64,000 nt of DNA from Palsa-892 sp963751615 (lineage in GTDB: Bacteria; Pseudomonadota; Alphaproteobacteria; Rhizobiales; Xanthobacteraceae). Position 1 is the stretch's first letter, and the number at the start of each line of letters is the position of its first letter. A program made the position numbers and the translations under genes. Shown here in pieces: positions 1-9,187 of the stretch. The notes under the pieces were generated by a model. That model made no database searches. It was given only the letters and a program-made list of their open reading frames with translations, and was not told where the DNA came from. The DNA is taken from contig CAVVVG010000007.1 in the NCBI GenBank assembly GCA_963751615.1, positions 310,001 to 374,000 on the forward strand, read 5' to 3'.

Positions 1-380
1 TCTTCCGAAAATCTTACGATGGTTCACAGCCAATATCGGCGTTCACCACGTACATCATCTATGTAGCAAAATTCCGTATTATCGCCTGCCAAGCGTGCTG
101 CGCGACCATCCCGAGCTTAGTTGTGTAGGTCGACTTACGCTCGTCGAAAGCTTTCGTTGCATACGGTTAGTACTTTGGGATGAAAGTAGGCAGCAGCTGA
201 TCTCGTTCCGCGAAATGCGTCATCGTTATCTTGGTAATAGCTGCAGCGCCGCATAATTCTTCAGCTTTTCTTAATTTAGTCCGCAACTATCGCCATAGTA
301 ATTCTTGGTGGCCCGTCTACCTCATTACATATGCAGATTCTGCGAGGCAATCAATTTCATAATCAATTGCTGCGCTTCCT
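1..380. other. No intact gene; possible decayed coding remnant on the minus strand
   Basis: No convincing open gene is present. On the minus strand, one frame between about 75 and 275 reads like protein with a single internal TAA (…AERDQLLPTFIPKY, stop, then PYATKAFDERKSTYTTKLG and MVAQHAWQAII…), ending in a stop near 75. This could be the decayed 3' end of a gene lying upstream, but no family is recognised and chance is possible. Nothing else is seen here. Confidence 0.25.
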
Positions 381-1547
381 CTAGTACGATCTTGGAAGAT
401 CGAGCACTTTTTCACTCACATAATTCAAGATCATCTGCGAACTTACCGGCGCAATCCGCAATATCATCGCTTCCCTGAGATATCGCTCAACGTGAAATTC
501 TTTCGCATAACCCATGCCCCCGTGAGTCAATAAGGCAGTTTCACAAGTGGAGAAGGCGGCTTCGGCAGCAAGATACTTCGCGGCATTCGCTTCAGCGCCA
601 CAAGGCAATTTACGGTCATAAAGTGATGCGGCCTTAAAAGTCATCAAATTCGCGGCTTCCAATTCCATCCAGCATTTTGCGAGTGGGTGCTGGATAGCCT
701 GGTTCTTTCCAATCGGCCGATTGAATACAATTCTTTCCTTTGCGTAACCTACTGCCCGACGCAATGCAGCTCGCCCTAAGCCTACCGCCTCGGCAGCGAT
801 CAAAATACGTTCGGGATTGAACCCGTGCAGAATGTATTCGAAGCCGCGTCCTTCTTCACCGATCCTATCCGCCACCGGCACGGGCAATTTATCGAAGAAA
901 AGCTGGTTCGAATCAACGGCTTTGCGGCCCATTTTTTCGATCTCGTGGATTTCAACAAAACGATGATCAAGATCAGTATAAAAAAGGCTTAGGCCCTCGG
1001 TTCTCTTTTTTAGTTGATCTGCTGCAGTAGTACGCGCGAGGATTAATACCTTGTTCGCAACCTGCGCAGTCGAAATCCATATTTTTTGACCCGATAAGAT
1101 ATATTCGTCCCCTGCCCGCACGGCTTTAGTCTTCAAGTTTAACGTGTCCAATCCGGCGTCTGGTTCGGTGACGGCGAAACACGCCTTGTCTTTTCCGGCA
1201 ACAAGCGGTGGCAGCATTCGTCTTTTCTGTTCGTCCGTTCCAAACACCACCACAGGATTCAGTCCAAAAATATTCATATGAATGGCGGATGCGCCTGATA
1301 ACCCAGCGCCTGACTCGCTGATCGCCTGCATCATGATCGCGGCGTCTGCGATACCGAGGCCGGAGCCGCCGAATTGCTCCGGTATACAGATGCCAAGCCA
1401 TCCTTCATCGGCGAAAGCGCGGTGGAAATCCTCAGGAAAGCCGCCTTCACGGTCTTTCTTCAGCCAATAATCGTCACCGAAACGCGCACAGATCTTCTCG
1501 ATTGCTGTTCTCAAAGTTCGATTATGGTCGGATGCAAAATCATTCAT
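381..1547 (-). CDS. Acyl-CoA dehydrogenase family protein
   Basis: A 388-residue cytoplasmic flavoenzyme of the acyl-CoA dehydrogenase family, expected to oxidise an acyl-CoA to the 2-enoyl-CoA and pass electrons to ETF. The three-domain layout is normal: an N-terminal helical domain with PEQFGGSGLGIADA (about 57-70), the middle beta domain with AVTEPDAGLDTLNLKT, and a C-terminal helical domain with FNRPIGKNQAIQHPLAK and THGGMGYAKEFHVERY. The usual late Glu (YEGT region) is replaced by RIAPVSS, but NPERILIAAEA keeps a Glu where isovaleryl- and long-chain enzymes carry their base. The ATG at 1547 is preceded by a GGGGGA Shine-Dalgarno-like run. It is not close to another gene, so the substrate cannot be inferred. 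It lies in the same orientation as the atu genes further right. Confidence 0.9.
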   Translation of the reverse strand: MNDFASDHNRTLRTAIEKICARFGDDYWLKKDREGGFPEDFHRAFADEGWLGICIPEQFGGSGLGIADAAIMMQAISESGAGLSGASAIHMNIFGLNPVVVFGTDEQKRRMLPPLVAGKDKACFAVTEPDAGLDTLNLKTKAVRAGDEYILSGQKIWISTAQVANKVLILARTTAADQLKKRTEGLSLFYTDLDHRFVEIHEIEKMGRKAVDSNQLFFDKLPVPVADRIGEEGRGFEYILHGFNPERILIAAEAVGLGRAALRRAVGYAKERIVFNRPIGKNQAIQHPLAKCWMELEAANLMTFKAASLYDRKLPCGAEANAAKYLAAEAAFSTCETALLTHGGMGYAKEFHVERYLREAMILRIAPVSSQMILNYVSEKVLDLPRSY

Positions 1548-1915
1548 CGATTAATCCCCCGCCCGCTGATTTGAGGTCGAAATAAGCACGCAGCAGGGTT
1601 TCTAAAAGCCTTTTATATTGAATGAGGTGACCGCTTTTTGCAACGCGTCGCGCACTCACAAAACTGGGCTTACCATTTTTTCCAGCAAAACAGTGATCGG
1701 CCCTGTCCTCGACATGGCGCCTCGGAGGCGACACGGACTATCCTCACCTTGGCAAGCATAGATTGTTCTGCCGATCGCTATTTACGAAAGAGGTCCAAAA
1801 CGTTGTAACAAAAAAATCAGTTGAAACGGCAATTTCCGATTCATTTGCGTTTGGTGGCCGCAATGCTGTAATTGCTATATTCAGATTTCACTAATTCAGT
1901 GGAGTTTATCCGGCT
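1548..1915. other. Intergenic region between divergent acyl-CoA dehydrogenase and DedA genes
   Basis: No gene is supported. The stretch separates two divergently oriented genes and presumably holds both promoters. A GGAG run at 1901-1904 can serve as ribosome binding site for the TTG start of the DedA gene. No operator or strong dyad was recognised. Confidence 0.4.
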
Positions 1916-2588
1916 TTGTTCCACAATACGCTTATCGATTTTATTGTTTCATACGGCTATTGGGCGGTGTTCATCATCGTAATGCTGGAGAGCGCCGGCA
2001 TTCCGCTTCCCGGTGAAACCGTCCTTGTCGCGGCGTCTATCTATGCGGCAACAACAGACCAACTCGAAATTGGCTTTATCGTTCTTGCTGCAGCAGCGGG
2101 GGCTGCTATTGGTGACAGCATTGGTTACTGGATCGGTAGAAAATTCGGTTTTCGTATTTTGCTTCGTTTTGGACCCTATGTTGGTCTTGGAGAATCACGA
2201 CTCAAACTCGGACAGTATCTCTTTCAGAAATACGGTGGTGGAATTGTTTTCTTTGGTCGATTTGTCGCAACTCTAAGAATGTTTGCCGCATTGCTCGCGG
2301 GAGTGAACCATTTTTCTTGGAGCCGATTCTTATTATTTCAACGTGTCGGGAGGCGTTCTCTGGGCCGCAACCTTTGGCTTTGGAGGATACATTTTTGGGG
2401 AAGCCTTGCACCGAATGGAAAAACCACTTGCAGTGCTGTTGACAGCACTTGCCGTATTCGCGGTCGTCGTAGTCCTACGTACAATTAAGAAATACGAAAA
2501 GGGTTTACAGGCGGAGGCGGAAAAAGCGCTACCTGGACCCCTGCGACAAACAGTAACCGAACTAAACAACTTTCCAAACGGACTCTGA
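1916..2588 (+). pseudogene. DedA family membrane protein, broken by one frameshift
   Basis: DedA/SNARE-associated integral membrane protein family, a polytopic inner-membrane group linked to lipid (undecaprenyl-phosphate) flipping and membrane homeostasis. The first frame (TTG at 1916) carries the hallmarks: ESAGIPLPGETVLVAAS near the N-terminus, GDSIGYWIGRKFG, and FFGRFVATLRMFAALLAG. At about 2338 the frame is lost; the remainder (NVSGGVLWAATFGFGGY, a hydrophobic helix, then a basic tail ending at 2588) continues in the +1 frame. A single extra base in 'ttt-c-aac' explains it. Without repair the product would lose the last membrane segments. It is convergent with the acyl-CoA synthetase gene, 8 nt away. 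An assembly error and true decay are both possible. Confidence 0.8.
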
Positions 2589-2596
2589 CGCCGTGG

Positions 2597-4222
2597 CTAG
2601 GCCGCCCTGTAGTCCTTGAATTTCTCCCGCAGCGTGAGCTTGTGGATCTTCCCGGTGGCTGTCATCGGCAACTGATCGAGGAATTCCACCGCATCCGGGA
2701 GCCACCATTTGGCGACCTTCGGGCGCATATGTTCGATGATCTCGGCTGCGGTAACATTTGCTCCCTGTTTTTTCACGATCAGCAAGAGCGGCCGTTCCTG
2801 CCATTTCGGGTGTGCGATGGCAATCACGGCTGCTTGCAGCACCGCCGGATGACCGAGGGCGACGTTCTCTAGTTGGATTGAACTGATCCATTCGCCACCC
2901 GATTTGATTACGTCCTTTGACCGGTCAGTGAGCGTTACATGGCCCTCCGGATCGATCACCGCCATATCGCCGGTCATAAGGTATCCTTCGTCATCGATCC
3001 CATCATTCGATTTGAGATATCCCGAAGCGATCCATGGCCCCTTGACGCGAAAATGACCGAAAGCCTTACCGTCATGGGGAAGTTCCCGGCCCCTGTCATC
3101 GACGATCTTCATTTTCACTCCAAAAATTCCTCGGCCCGATTTCATTCGATAATTGATGCGTTCATTGAATGGCAGATCACCTTTACCCGGCTTGAGCGAG
3201 GGTATAGTCGCCATCAACGCTTCAGTCATTCCCCACGCCTGGATATGTTCGACGCAATAGTCACGTTCAAGCTTTTCAACGAGCGCGCGCGGCGGCGCCG
3301 AACCGCTCGATAGCGTGATTCGCAGCTTTGAGAATTTTTTCTGATTGCGGTCGAGCCAGTCGATAAGAATTAGCCAGAAGCTCGGGACGCCGCAGGTGAT
3401 GGTTACCCCCTCACCCTCGAGCAGCTCATAGAGCTTGTCAGGCTCGTAATTGCGACCCGGAAGGACAAGCTTACTTGCAGTATAGGGCGCAACAAATGGG
3501 AAGTTCCAAGCGTTGCCATGAAACATCGGCGCCATCGGCATCATCACCTCGCAGTTACCACTGCGATGCCCTGGTAAAAATTCAAAATTCGACGCGAGCA
3601 ATGTCTGCAGTACAGCGGCGCGATGCGAATAGACGACGCCCTTTGGGTTACCGGTCGTGCCGGAAGTGAAACAGATGGTGGAAGCGGAATTCTCATCAAA
3701 GCTCGGCCAAGAAAAATTCCCATCATTTTCAGTGCCGATCAAAGTTTCGTAGCACTCGACTTTTTTGAGTACCGTCTTGGGCATGCGTTTTTCCTCGGCG
3801 AGGATAACGTAGCCTTCGACCGTCTTAAGCCGCGGCGCGATCGCTTCCACGACCGGGAGCGTGGCCGCGTCGAGAAAGATCATACGATCCTCAGCGTGAT
3901 TGATGATGTAGACCAGCTGATCAGCAAAAAGCCGGGGGTTGATTGTATGCAGAACGGCGCCGGTACCCGGCACGCCGTAAAACATCTCGAAGTGACGATG
4001 AGTGTTCCAGGCAAGTGTGCCGATCGGCTCGCCCTTCTTGATACCTAAGCGCGTCAGCGCCTTCGCGAGTTGTTTCATGCGCCGGTGAGCATCCGCGTAT
4101 GTATAGCGATGGATGTCGCCCTCAATTTCGCGTGCGACAACTTCAGTACCGCCATGATAGTTGGCCGCATACTCGATGAAACCGGAGAGCAGCAACGGCA
4201 TCTCCATCATCAGGCCTTTCAT
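2597..4222 (-). CDS. atuH: AMP-forming acyl-CoA synthetase, AtuH-like
   Basis: A 541-residue ANL-superfamily ligase that would activate a medium or long branched acid (citronellic/geranic acid in the atu pathway) to its CoA thioester with ATP. The AMP-binding P-loop FTSGTTGNPKGVV lies at about 185-197, the conserved QAWGMTEA near 330, GYLMTGDMAVIDPEGH near 420, DRSKDVIKSGGEWISS near 440, and the C-terminal ATGKIHKLTLRE carries the catalytic Lys. The ATG at 4222 has a strong GGAGGAAG ribosome site. It is the last gene of the putative atu operon, 32 nt after atuA. The symbol rests on context plus family; a generic fatty-acyl-CoA ligase is the alternative. Confidence 0.85.
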   Translation of the reverse strand: MKGLMMEMPLLLSGFIEYAANYHGGTEVVAREIEGDIHRYTYADAHRRMKQLAKALTRLGIKKGEPIGTLAWNTHRHFEMFYGVPGTGAVLHTINPRLFADQLVYIINHAEDRMIFLDAATLPVVEAIAPRLKTVEGYVILAEEKRMPKTVLKKVECYETLIGTENDGNFSWPSFDENSASTICFTSGTTGNPKGVVYSHRAAVLQTLLASNFEFLPGHRSGNCEVMMPMAPMFHGNAWNFPFVAPYTASKLVLPGRNYEPDKLYELLEGEGVTITCGVPSFWLILIDWLDRNQKKFSKLRITLSSGSAPPRALVEKLERDYCVEHIQAWGMTEALMATIPSLKPGKGDLPFNERINYRMKSGRGIFGVKMKIVDDRGRELPHDGKAFGHFRVKGPWIASGYLKSNDGIDDEGYLMTGDMAVIDPEGHVTLTDRSKDVIKSGGEWISSIQLENVALGHPAVLQAAVIAIAHPKWQERPLLLIVKKQGANVTAAEIIEHMRPKVAKWWLPDAVEFLDQLPMTATGKIHKLTLREKFKDYRAA

Positions 4223-4254
4223 GATCTTCCTCCAATTTTTTTTCTTAATTTTAT

Positions 4255-6063
4255 TTAGCCGGCGATCCCCAATTCATTGCCCCAAGTTTCCGGCACCGGC
4301 ACCGGAAAGGCGAGTAACAGTTGCGCGTAAGTCTTGGCCTGCGTGTCAAGGTTCGGCGACGAGGTGCCGCCGCCACCCAGGCTGTTGCGCAGGACGAAAT
4401 TGAGCCCGTCAATACCCGGTAAATCGTAGCGCTCAACGGCGCCCTCTGCATAATGTGCGAAATATTTTTTCACCGCGGCGGGCGTGAGAACAGCTCGGAT
4501 TGCGGTCAGATATTCGGCCCGACGGGCGATCACACCAATATTAGCGTCGTTCCCCTTGTCGCCGCTACGAGCCACCGCAAGCTTCACAAGCGGTACCTGG
4601 ACGCGGCGGCCGGGAGGTAAAGCCGGTACGGTATACCGTTCCGGCGGACGGGTGCTCTCCTTGCCCGCGAGTATCATCGGCGCTTTATAGGGCACAGGAT
4701 TGCCGCCGACGTTCACGGAAACCGGAACCTGCTTCTTATCGATCAGAAAAGAATAAAGCCGCACGACCGGCGATACGCTCGGGCGGCCCGCCGCGACGCT
4801 ACAGCGGCCGGTTGCCATACTGAGACCGGAACCCACAAATTCGCGTGAAAATAACTCGGCGCCTTCCTTCCTGTCATGATGAATGGCAAGTCGCAGCACG
4901 ACTTCGCGGGCGTCGTTTGCGGTTGAGCGCGCGTTGGCACCATAAAGAGTTTCCGCACCGATCACATTCATGTTTACGCGTTGATAGTCATCTAGGCCGG
5001 CATCGGCGAGCATCTTTCGGCTTTTTTTCAAGATCGCCTCACCATTTCGGCGTGCGCGTTCAGGCGCGTCGTAGCCGACCACCGTCATCGTGCCGACCGA
5101 TGAAAAACCGCCGGGCCAGGTTGCGCTCACTTTATAGGTGGAGGTCGGCGCGCGGCCTCGTGCGCCATCAACTCGCACACGATCCTTCCCCACCTGGATC
5201 AGGTGTACATCACTGAAATCGCATACCACATCCGGTAAAATATAATTTTCCGGATCGCCCAACTCGTAGAGCAACTGCTCGCCGACGGTAAGCGGCGAAA
5301 CCAACCCGCCAGTGCCATCTGGCTTGGTCACGATGAAGCTGCCATCACGCTCGACCTCGGCGATTGGAAATCCCATATCGTCCCAGCCATCAACAACTTC
5401 GCGCCAATCGGTGAAATTTCCGCCTGTCGCCTGCGCTCCACATTCGAGTAAGTGCCCAGCGAGACTGCCGGCAGCCAGCAGATCAAATTCGTCCGATTTC
5501 CAACCGAATTCGTGGATCAGGGGCGCCAATACAAGCGCACTATCGACGCAGCGCCCAGTGATCACGATATCAGCACCGGCATCAAGCGCGGCCGCAATCG
5601 GAAACGCACCAAGATAAGCGTTCGCGCTCATAATTTGCTGGGGCAGCGGCGCGCCGGTCTGCATCTCGTGGAAGTTCATCGCCCGTAGCTCTGTGAGGCG
5701 CGACATTAGATCGTCTCCCTCAACGACGCCGATCTTCAGGGTCAGTCCCGCTTCCTGCGCAACCTTCTCGAGCGCCTTCCGGCAGGCGGGCAAATTCACC
5801 CCACCGGCATTCGCGATTACCTTAATCTTGCGCTTGGCGATCTCGCGAATTAGAGGCTTCATTACGGCAGTGACAAAATCAATTGCGTAGCCCGCATCTT
5901 CAGAACGCGAGCGCAGTTTTGCTAGAATCGACATGGTGACTTCGGCGAGGTAGTCGAAAACGAGATAGTGGATATCGCCTTTTACGACGAGCTGGAGCGG
6001 TGCAGAGGTCGTGTCGCCCCAATATCCAGAGGCGCCGCCGATACGTACGGTTTTTTCGCCCAT
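4255..6063 (-). CDS. atuA: Acyclic terpene utilisation protein AtuA (DUF1446 family)
   Basis: A 602-residue protein of the AtuA/DUF1446 family, required for citronellol/geraniol growth in Pseudomonas; its reaction is not established. Features are the N-terminal IGGASGYWGDTTSAP, IANAGGVNLPACRKALE, DIVITGRCVDSALVLAPLI, and the C-terminal small-domain motif VARSGDKGNDANIGVIARR. The open frame extends 60 codons further upstream to 6243, but that part overlaps the preceding gene and looks like a shadow. The ATG at 6063 starts 4 nt after the upstream stop and gives MGEKTVRIGG, the usual N-terminus. It sits between an acyl-CoA dehydrogenase and the acyl-CoA synthetase in one transcription unit. Confidence 0.9.
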   Translation of the reverse strand: MGEKTVRIGGASGYWGDTTSAPLQLVVKGDIHYLVFDYLAEVTMSILAKLRSRSEDAGYAIDFVTAVMKPLIREIAKRKIKVIANAGGVNLPACRKALEKVAQEAGLTLKIGVVEGDDLMSRLTELRAMNFHEMQTGAPLPQQIMSANAYLGAFPIAAALDAGADIVITGRCVDSALVLAPLIHEFGWKSDEFDLLAAGSLAGHLLECGAQATGGNFTDWREVVDGWDDMGFPIAEVERDGSFIVTKPDGTGGLVSPLTVGEQLLYELGDPENYILPDVVCDFSDVHLIQVGKDRVRVDGARGRAPTSTYKVSATWPGGFSSVGTMTVVGYDAPERARRNGEAILKKSRKMLADAGLDDYQRVNMNVIGAETLYGANARSTANDAREVVLRLAIHHDRKEGAELFSREFVGSGLSMATGRCSVAAGRPSVSPVVRLYSFLIDKKQVPVSVNVGGNPVPYKAPMILAGKESTRPPERYTVPALPPGRRVQVPLVKLAVARSGDKGNDANIGVIARRAEYLTAIRAVLTPAAVKKYFAHYAEGAVERYDLPGIDGLNFVLRNSLGGGGTSSPNLDTQAKTYAQLLLAFPVPVPETWGNELGIAG

Positions 6064-6067
6064 CTGC

Positions 6068-7225
6068 TCACCATCCCATCTGGCGGGCGGCGAGATCGCG
6101 CAGAATTTCTTCAGATCCACCGCCGATGGCGTTGACGCGCACTTCGCGGTAGATGCGCTCGACCTTGGGTCCCCGCATGAAGCCGGCGCCACCGAAAATC
6201 TGTACCGCCTCGCGCGCACAAAATTCCATTGTCTGGCTCGCAAGGTTTTTCAACATGCAGATTTCGGCAACTGGGCTATCGCCCTGCTCGGTTCGCCAGG
6301 CAAGCGCTTCGAGCCATGCCTGCGCCGAATTTACGCGCATCGCCATATCGACGAGCTTGTGACGGATCACCTGATGCTCGATCAGCGCGCGACCGAAAGT
6401 TTTTCGTTGGCTCGCGTAGGCGGCTGCATCGTCAAGGCAGACGCGCGCGAACGCGATCGCGCCTGCTGCCATGCCAATCCGTTCGGCATTAAAATTGCGC
6501 ATGATCAATTCGAAGCCTTGATTTTCTTTACCGAGGAGATGATCCGCGGGCACCCTACAGTTGTCGAAATAGAGCGCGGCTGTATCCGACGACCACCAGC
6601 CCATCTTTTTGAGTGCCGTGCGACTGAAACCAGGCGTGTCGCGCGCTATGACGATCAGCGAAATACCGCTGCGGCCGACACCTCCGGTGCGGACGGCAAC
6701 CGTATACCAATCGGCACGCATGCCAGAAGTAATGAATGTCTTACCGCCGTTGACGACATATTGACTGCCTTCGCGCCGCGCGGTTGTCTTCAAATTCGCA
6801 ACATCGGAACCGGCATCAGGCTCGGTAATCGCGAGCGCGCTAATCTCTCGTCCCGCGAGTACGCCTGGCAGCACGCGCATCTTGAGCGCGTCCGAACCCG
6901 CAAGCGCGATTGGCGGTGCACCGATGGTGTGACTGTTTAGGCCTGCAGAAATACCACCCGCTCCCGCGCGCGCGAGCTCCTGCGCTGCAATAATGCGGTA
7001 AAAGCTGTCGACCTCGATGCCGCCATAAGCAGCGGGAAAACCGATCTGCAAAAGACCAATAGCAGCCGCCTTCTCGTACAGTGCACGCGGAAAATTTTCA
7101 GCTTCATCCCATTCGGTCGCATGCGGCTCGATTTCGTTTTCAACAAAGCGGCGTACCGTCGCCCGGAACGCCTCGTGCTCCTCTGTGTAATAGGGGTTCG
7201 CGGCCGCTTTCATACCAGGGCTCAT
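6068..7225 (-). CDS. Acyl-CoA dehydrogenase in the atu operon
   Basis: A 385-residue acyl-CoA dehydrogenase with EPDAGSDVANLKTTARR in the FAD/substrate beta domain, FGRALIEHQVIRHKLVDMA in the C-terminal helices and QIFGGAGFMRGPKVERIYR near the end. The late catalytic-Glu loop is AIGGGSEEIL, lacking the YEGT Glu, while AERIGMAAGAIAFAR provides the alternative Glu of isovaleryl/long-chain types. The start overlaps the stop of the atuF-like gene (ATGA-type overlap at 7222-7225), so translation is probably coupled. Pseudomonas atu has one acyl-CoA dehydrogenase, AtuD; this is a second one whose substrate may be a shorter or modified branched acyl-CoA from the same route. Confidence 0.9.
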   Translation of the reverse strand: MSPGMKAAANPYYTEEHEAFRATVRRFVENEIEPHATEWDEAENFPRALYEKAAAIGLLQIGFPAAYGGIEVDSFYRIIAAQELARAGAGGISAGLNSHTIGAPPIALAGSDALKMRVLPGVLAGREISALAITEPDAGSDVANLKTTARREGSQYVVNGGKTFITSGMRADWYTVAVRTGGVGRSGISLIVIARDTPGFSRTALKKMGWWSSDTAALYFDNCRVPADHLLGKENQGFELIMRNFNAERIGMAAGAIAFARVCLDDAAAYASQRKTFGRALIEHQVIRHKLVDMAMRVNSAQAWLEALAWRTEQGDSPVAEICMLKNLASQTMEFCAREAVQIFGGAGFMRGPKVERIYREVRVNAIGGGSEEILRDLAARQMGW

Positions 7226-9186
7226 TTGGCGGAAAGCGGCATGAGCTCGACAAGACGCTTACGCGTCGCGACTTGCTCGCCCGCTTTGACGAGTACCGCC
7301 GCAACGGTGCCATTGCGAGGGGCGGCTACCTCATGCTCCATCTTCATCGCCTCTAGCACCAGCAGGCATTGGCCTTTGCCGACCTCCTCGCCGGGCTTCA
7401 CGCGTACCGACGAAATCCGCCCTGCCATCGGCGCGAGAGCTGCATCCCCGCCACCAATTGTTGCCGAGTTGCTGATGATTTGCACGTCCTCGAATGTGTC
7501 CGTGCGCCCATCGACGCTCAGGTGCAGCACACCGTCCTCCCAGGCGAATTGCGCCGACTGTTCAATGCCGGCAAACAGAAAATGTAAATGGCCGCCATCT
7601 TCCGCGTTTATTTTGATCTCGTGACATTCATTTTCCCACTTGATTGCGTACGCGCTCCGCGCGCGCGATGATACTTCAGCGGCGATACGTTCCTCGCCGT
7701 AGCCGATAAGCACGAACCTCGTTGCATTACCGGAGCTTCGCCAATTGTGCAGCATTGGATCTACTTCATATTGCGTGCGCTCCGAAATGAGGGCAGCCGC
7801 AAGCGAAACCATACCCGCGTCTGGCTTTCGGGGCTTGCGCTCGGAAAACTCTTGTTCAACGAAACTGGTATCCGCCTTGCCGTCGATAAAGATCGGATGT
7901 GACAGGCATTCGATAAGGAACTCGCGATTAGTCGGAATTCCCAGTGACACTGTCTCTTTCAGCGCAGCGACGAGCTTTCGTCTCGCCTCCTCGCGCGTTG
8001 CCCCGTGTGCCAAGATCTTTGCAAACATTGAGTCATAATAGGGTGAGACGGAAGTGCCCGGCGAGACGCCGTGATCGACACGCACACCGGTGCCGCGCGG
8101 TGGATCCCAAGCGATTAATTTTCCGGAAGCTGGAAGAAAATTGTGCCCCGGGTTTTCGGCGCATAACCGCGCTTCAATAGCGTGACCGTGAAATCGGATT
8201 TCTTGCTGCGTCAACGGCAGCGGATCGTCCGCCGCAATACGAAATTGCCATTCCACGAGATCGAGACCGGTGACCATTTCTGTTACCGGATGCTCGACCT
8301 GCAGGCGAGTGTTCATTTCCAAAAAATAAAATGGGCCGTCCGGAACGAGCAGAAATTCCACGGTACCCGCGTTCGAATAGTTGATAGCACGGCAGACGTC
8401 GAGCGCGGCCTCGCACAGTGCCTCGCGCGTTTGAGATACAATCGCCGGACCTGGCGTTTCTTCAATCAGCTTCTGATGACGGCGTTGTATCGAGCAGTCA
8501 CGCTCACCAAGATGAATAGTGTTACCGCGTTTGTCGCCGAAGACCTGCACTTCAATATGCCGCGCGCCGGTAAGCGCTTTTTCCAAAATTAGCTCATCAG
8601 AATCAAATGCTTTCAATGACTCCATCCGCGCCGCATGCAGCATATTAGGAAGCGACGCCGCATTGTTGCTGAGTTGCATGCCCTTGCCGCCGCCCCCCGC
8701 CGCGGCCTTAATCATCACTGGAAAGCCGATGCTCGCCGCCGCGCGCGCGAATGCTTGGTCCGATTGATCCTTGCCTTCATAACCGGGAACGCATGGCACG
8801 CCAGCTTCGATCATGCGGCGCTTGGCAGCGGCTTTGTTCCCCATCAACCGGATTGCGGCGGACGGAGGTCCGATGAAGATGAGCTTTGCGGCGGCGCAGG
8901 CATCTGCAAAATCAGCATTTTCCGAGAGAAAGCCATAGCCAGGATGGATCGCTTCGGCGCCGACGTGGCGTGCTGCCTCAATGATCTTGTCGACTGCCAG
9001 ATACGATTCCGCTGCAGGCGAAGGACCGATGGGCACGGCCTCATCGGCATATGCCACATGCGGCATCTTGTGATCCGCATCCGAATAGACGGCAACCGTG
9101 GAATAGCCTAAGGCACGGGCCGTTCGCATGATCCGCAGAGCGATCTCGCCGCGGTTTGCAATCAGAATTTTCTGAAAGGCGCTCAC
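7222..9186 (-). CDS. atuF: Biotin-dependent carboxylase alpha subunit, geranyl-CoA carboxylase AtuF-like
   Basis: A 654-residue biotin carboxylase plus biotin-carboxyl-carrier subunit. It would carboxylate its own biotin with ATP and bicarbonate and pass the group to the beta subunit. The N-terminus is FQKILIANRGEIALRI; the ATP-grasp glycine loop KAAAGGGGKGMQ, ERDCSIQRRHQK and EMNTRLQVEHPVTEM follow. The C-terminal carrier domain contains LVLEAMKMEHEV, whose AMKM Lys is biotinylated. The frame is open to 9237 but the GTG at 9186, one nt after the preceding stop, gives the family N-terminus. By sequence alone a methylcrotonyl-CoA carboxylase alpha is close; the atu neighbours favour geranyl-CoA. 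Confidence 0.88.
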   Translation of the reverse strand: MSAFQKILIANRGEIALRIMRTARALGYSTVAVYSDADHKMPHVAYADEAVPIGPSPAAESYLAVDKIIEAARHVGAEAIHPGYGFLSENADFADACAAAKLIFIGPPSAAIRLMGNKAAAKRRMIEAGVPCVPGYEGKDQSDQAFARAAASIGFPVMIKAAAGGGGKGMQLSNNAASLPNMLHAARMESLKAFDSDELILEKALTGARHIEVQVFGDKRGNTIHLGERDCSIQRRHQKLIEETPGPAIVSQTREALCEAALDVCRAINYSNAGTVEFLLVPDGPFYFLEMNTRLQVEHPVTEMVTGLDLVEWQFRIAADDPLPLTQQEIRFHGHAIEARLCAENPGHNFLPASGKLIAWDPPRGTGVRVDHGVSPGTSVSPYYDSMFAKILAHGATREEARRKLVAALKETVSLGIPTNREFLIECLSHPIFIDGKADTSFVEQEFSERKPRKPDAGMVSLAAALISERTQYEVDPMLHNWRSSGNATRFVLIGYGEERIAAEVSSRARSAYAIKWENECHEIKINAEDGGHLHFLFAGIEQSAQFAWEDGVLHLSVDGRTDTFEDVQIISNSATIGGGDAALAPMAGRISSVRVKPGEEVGKGQCLLVLEAMKMEHEVAAPRNGTVAAVLVKAGEQVATRKRLVELMPLSAK

Positions 9187-9187
9187 T

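Noticed and set aside
4255..6243. Longer AtuA starting at 6243
   Set aside because: The extra 60 codons lie within the dehydrogenase gene and have an arginine-rich shadow composition.
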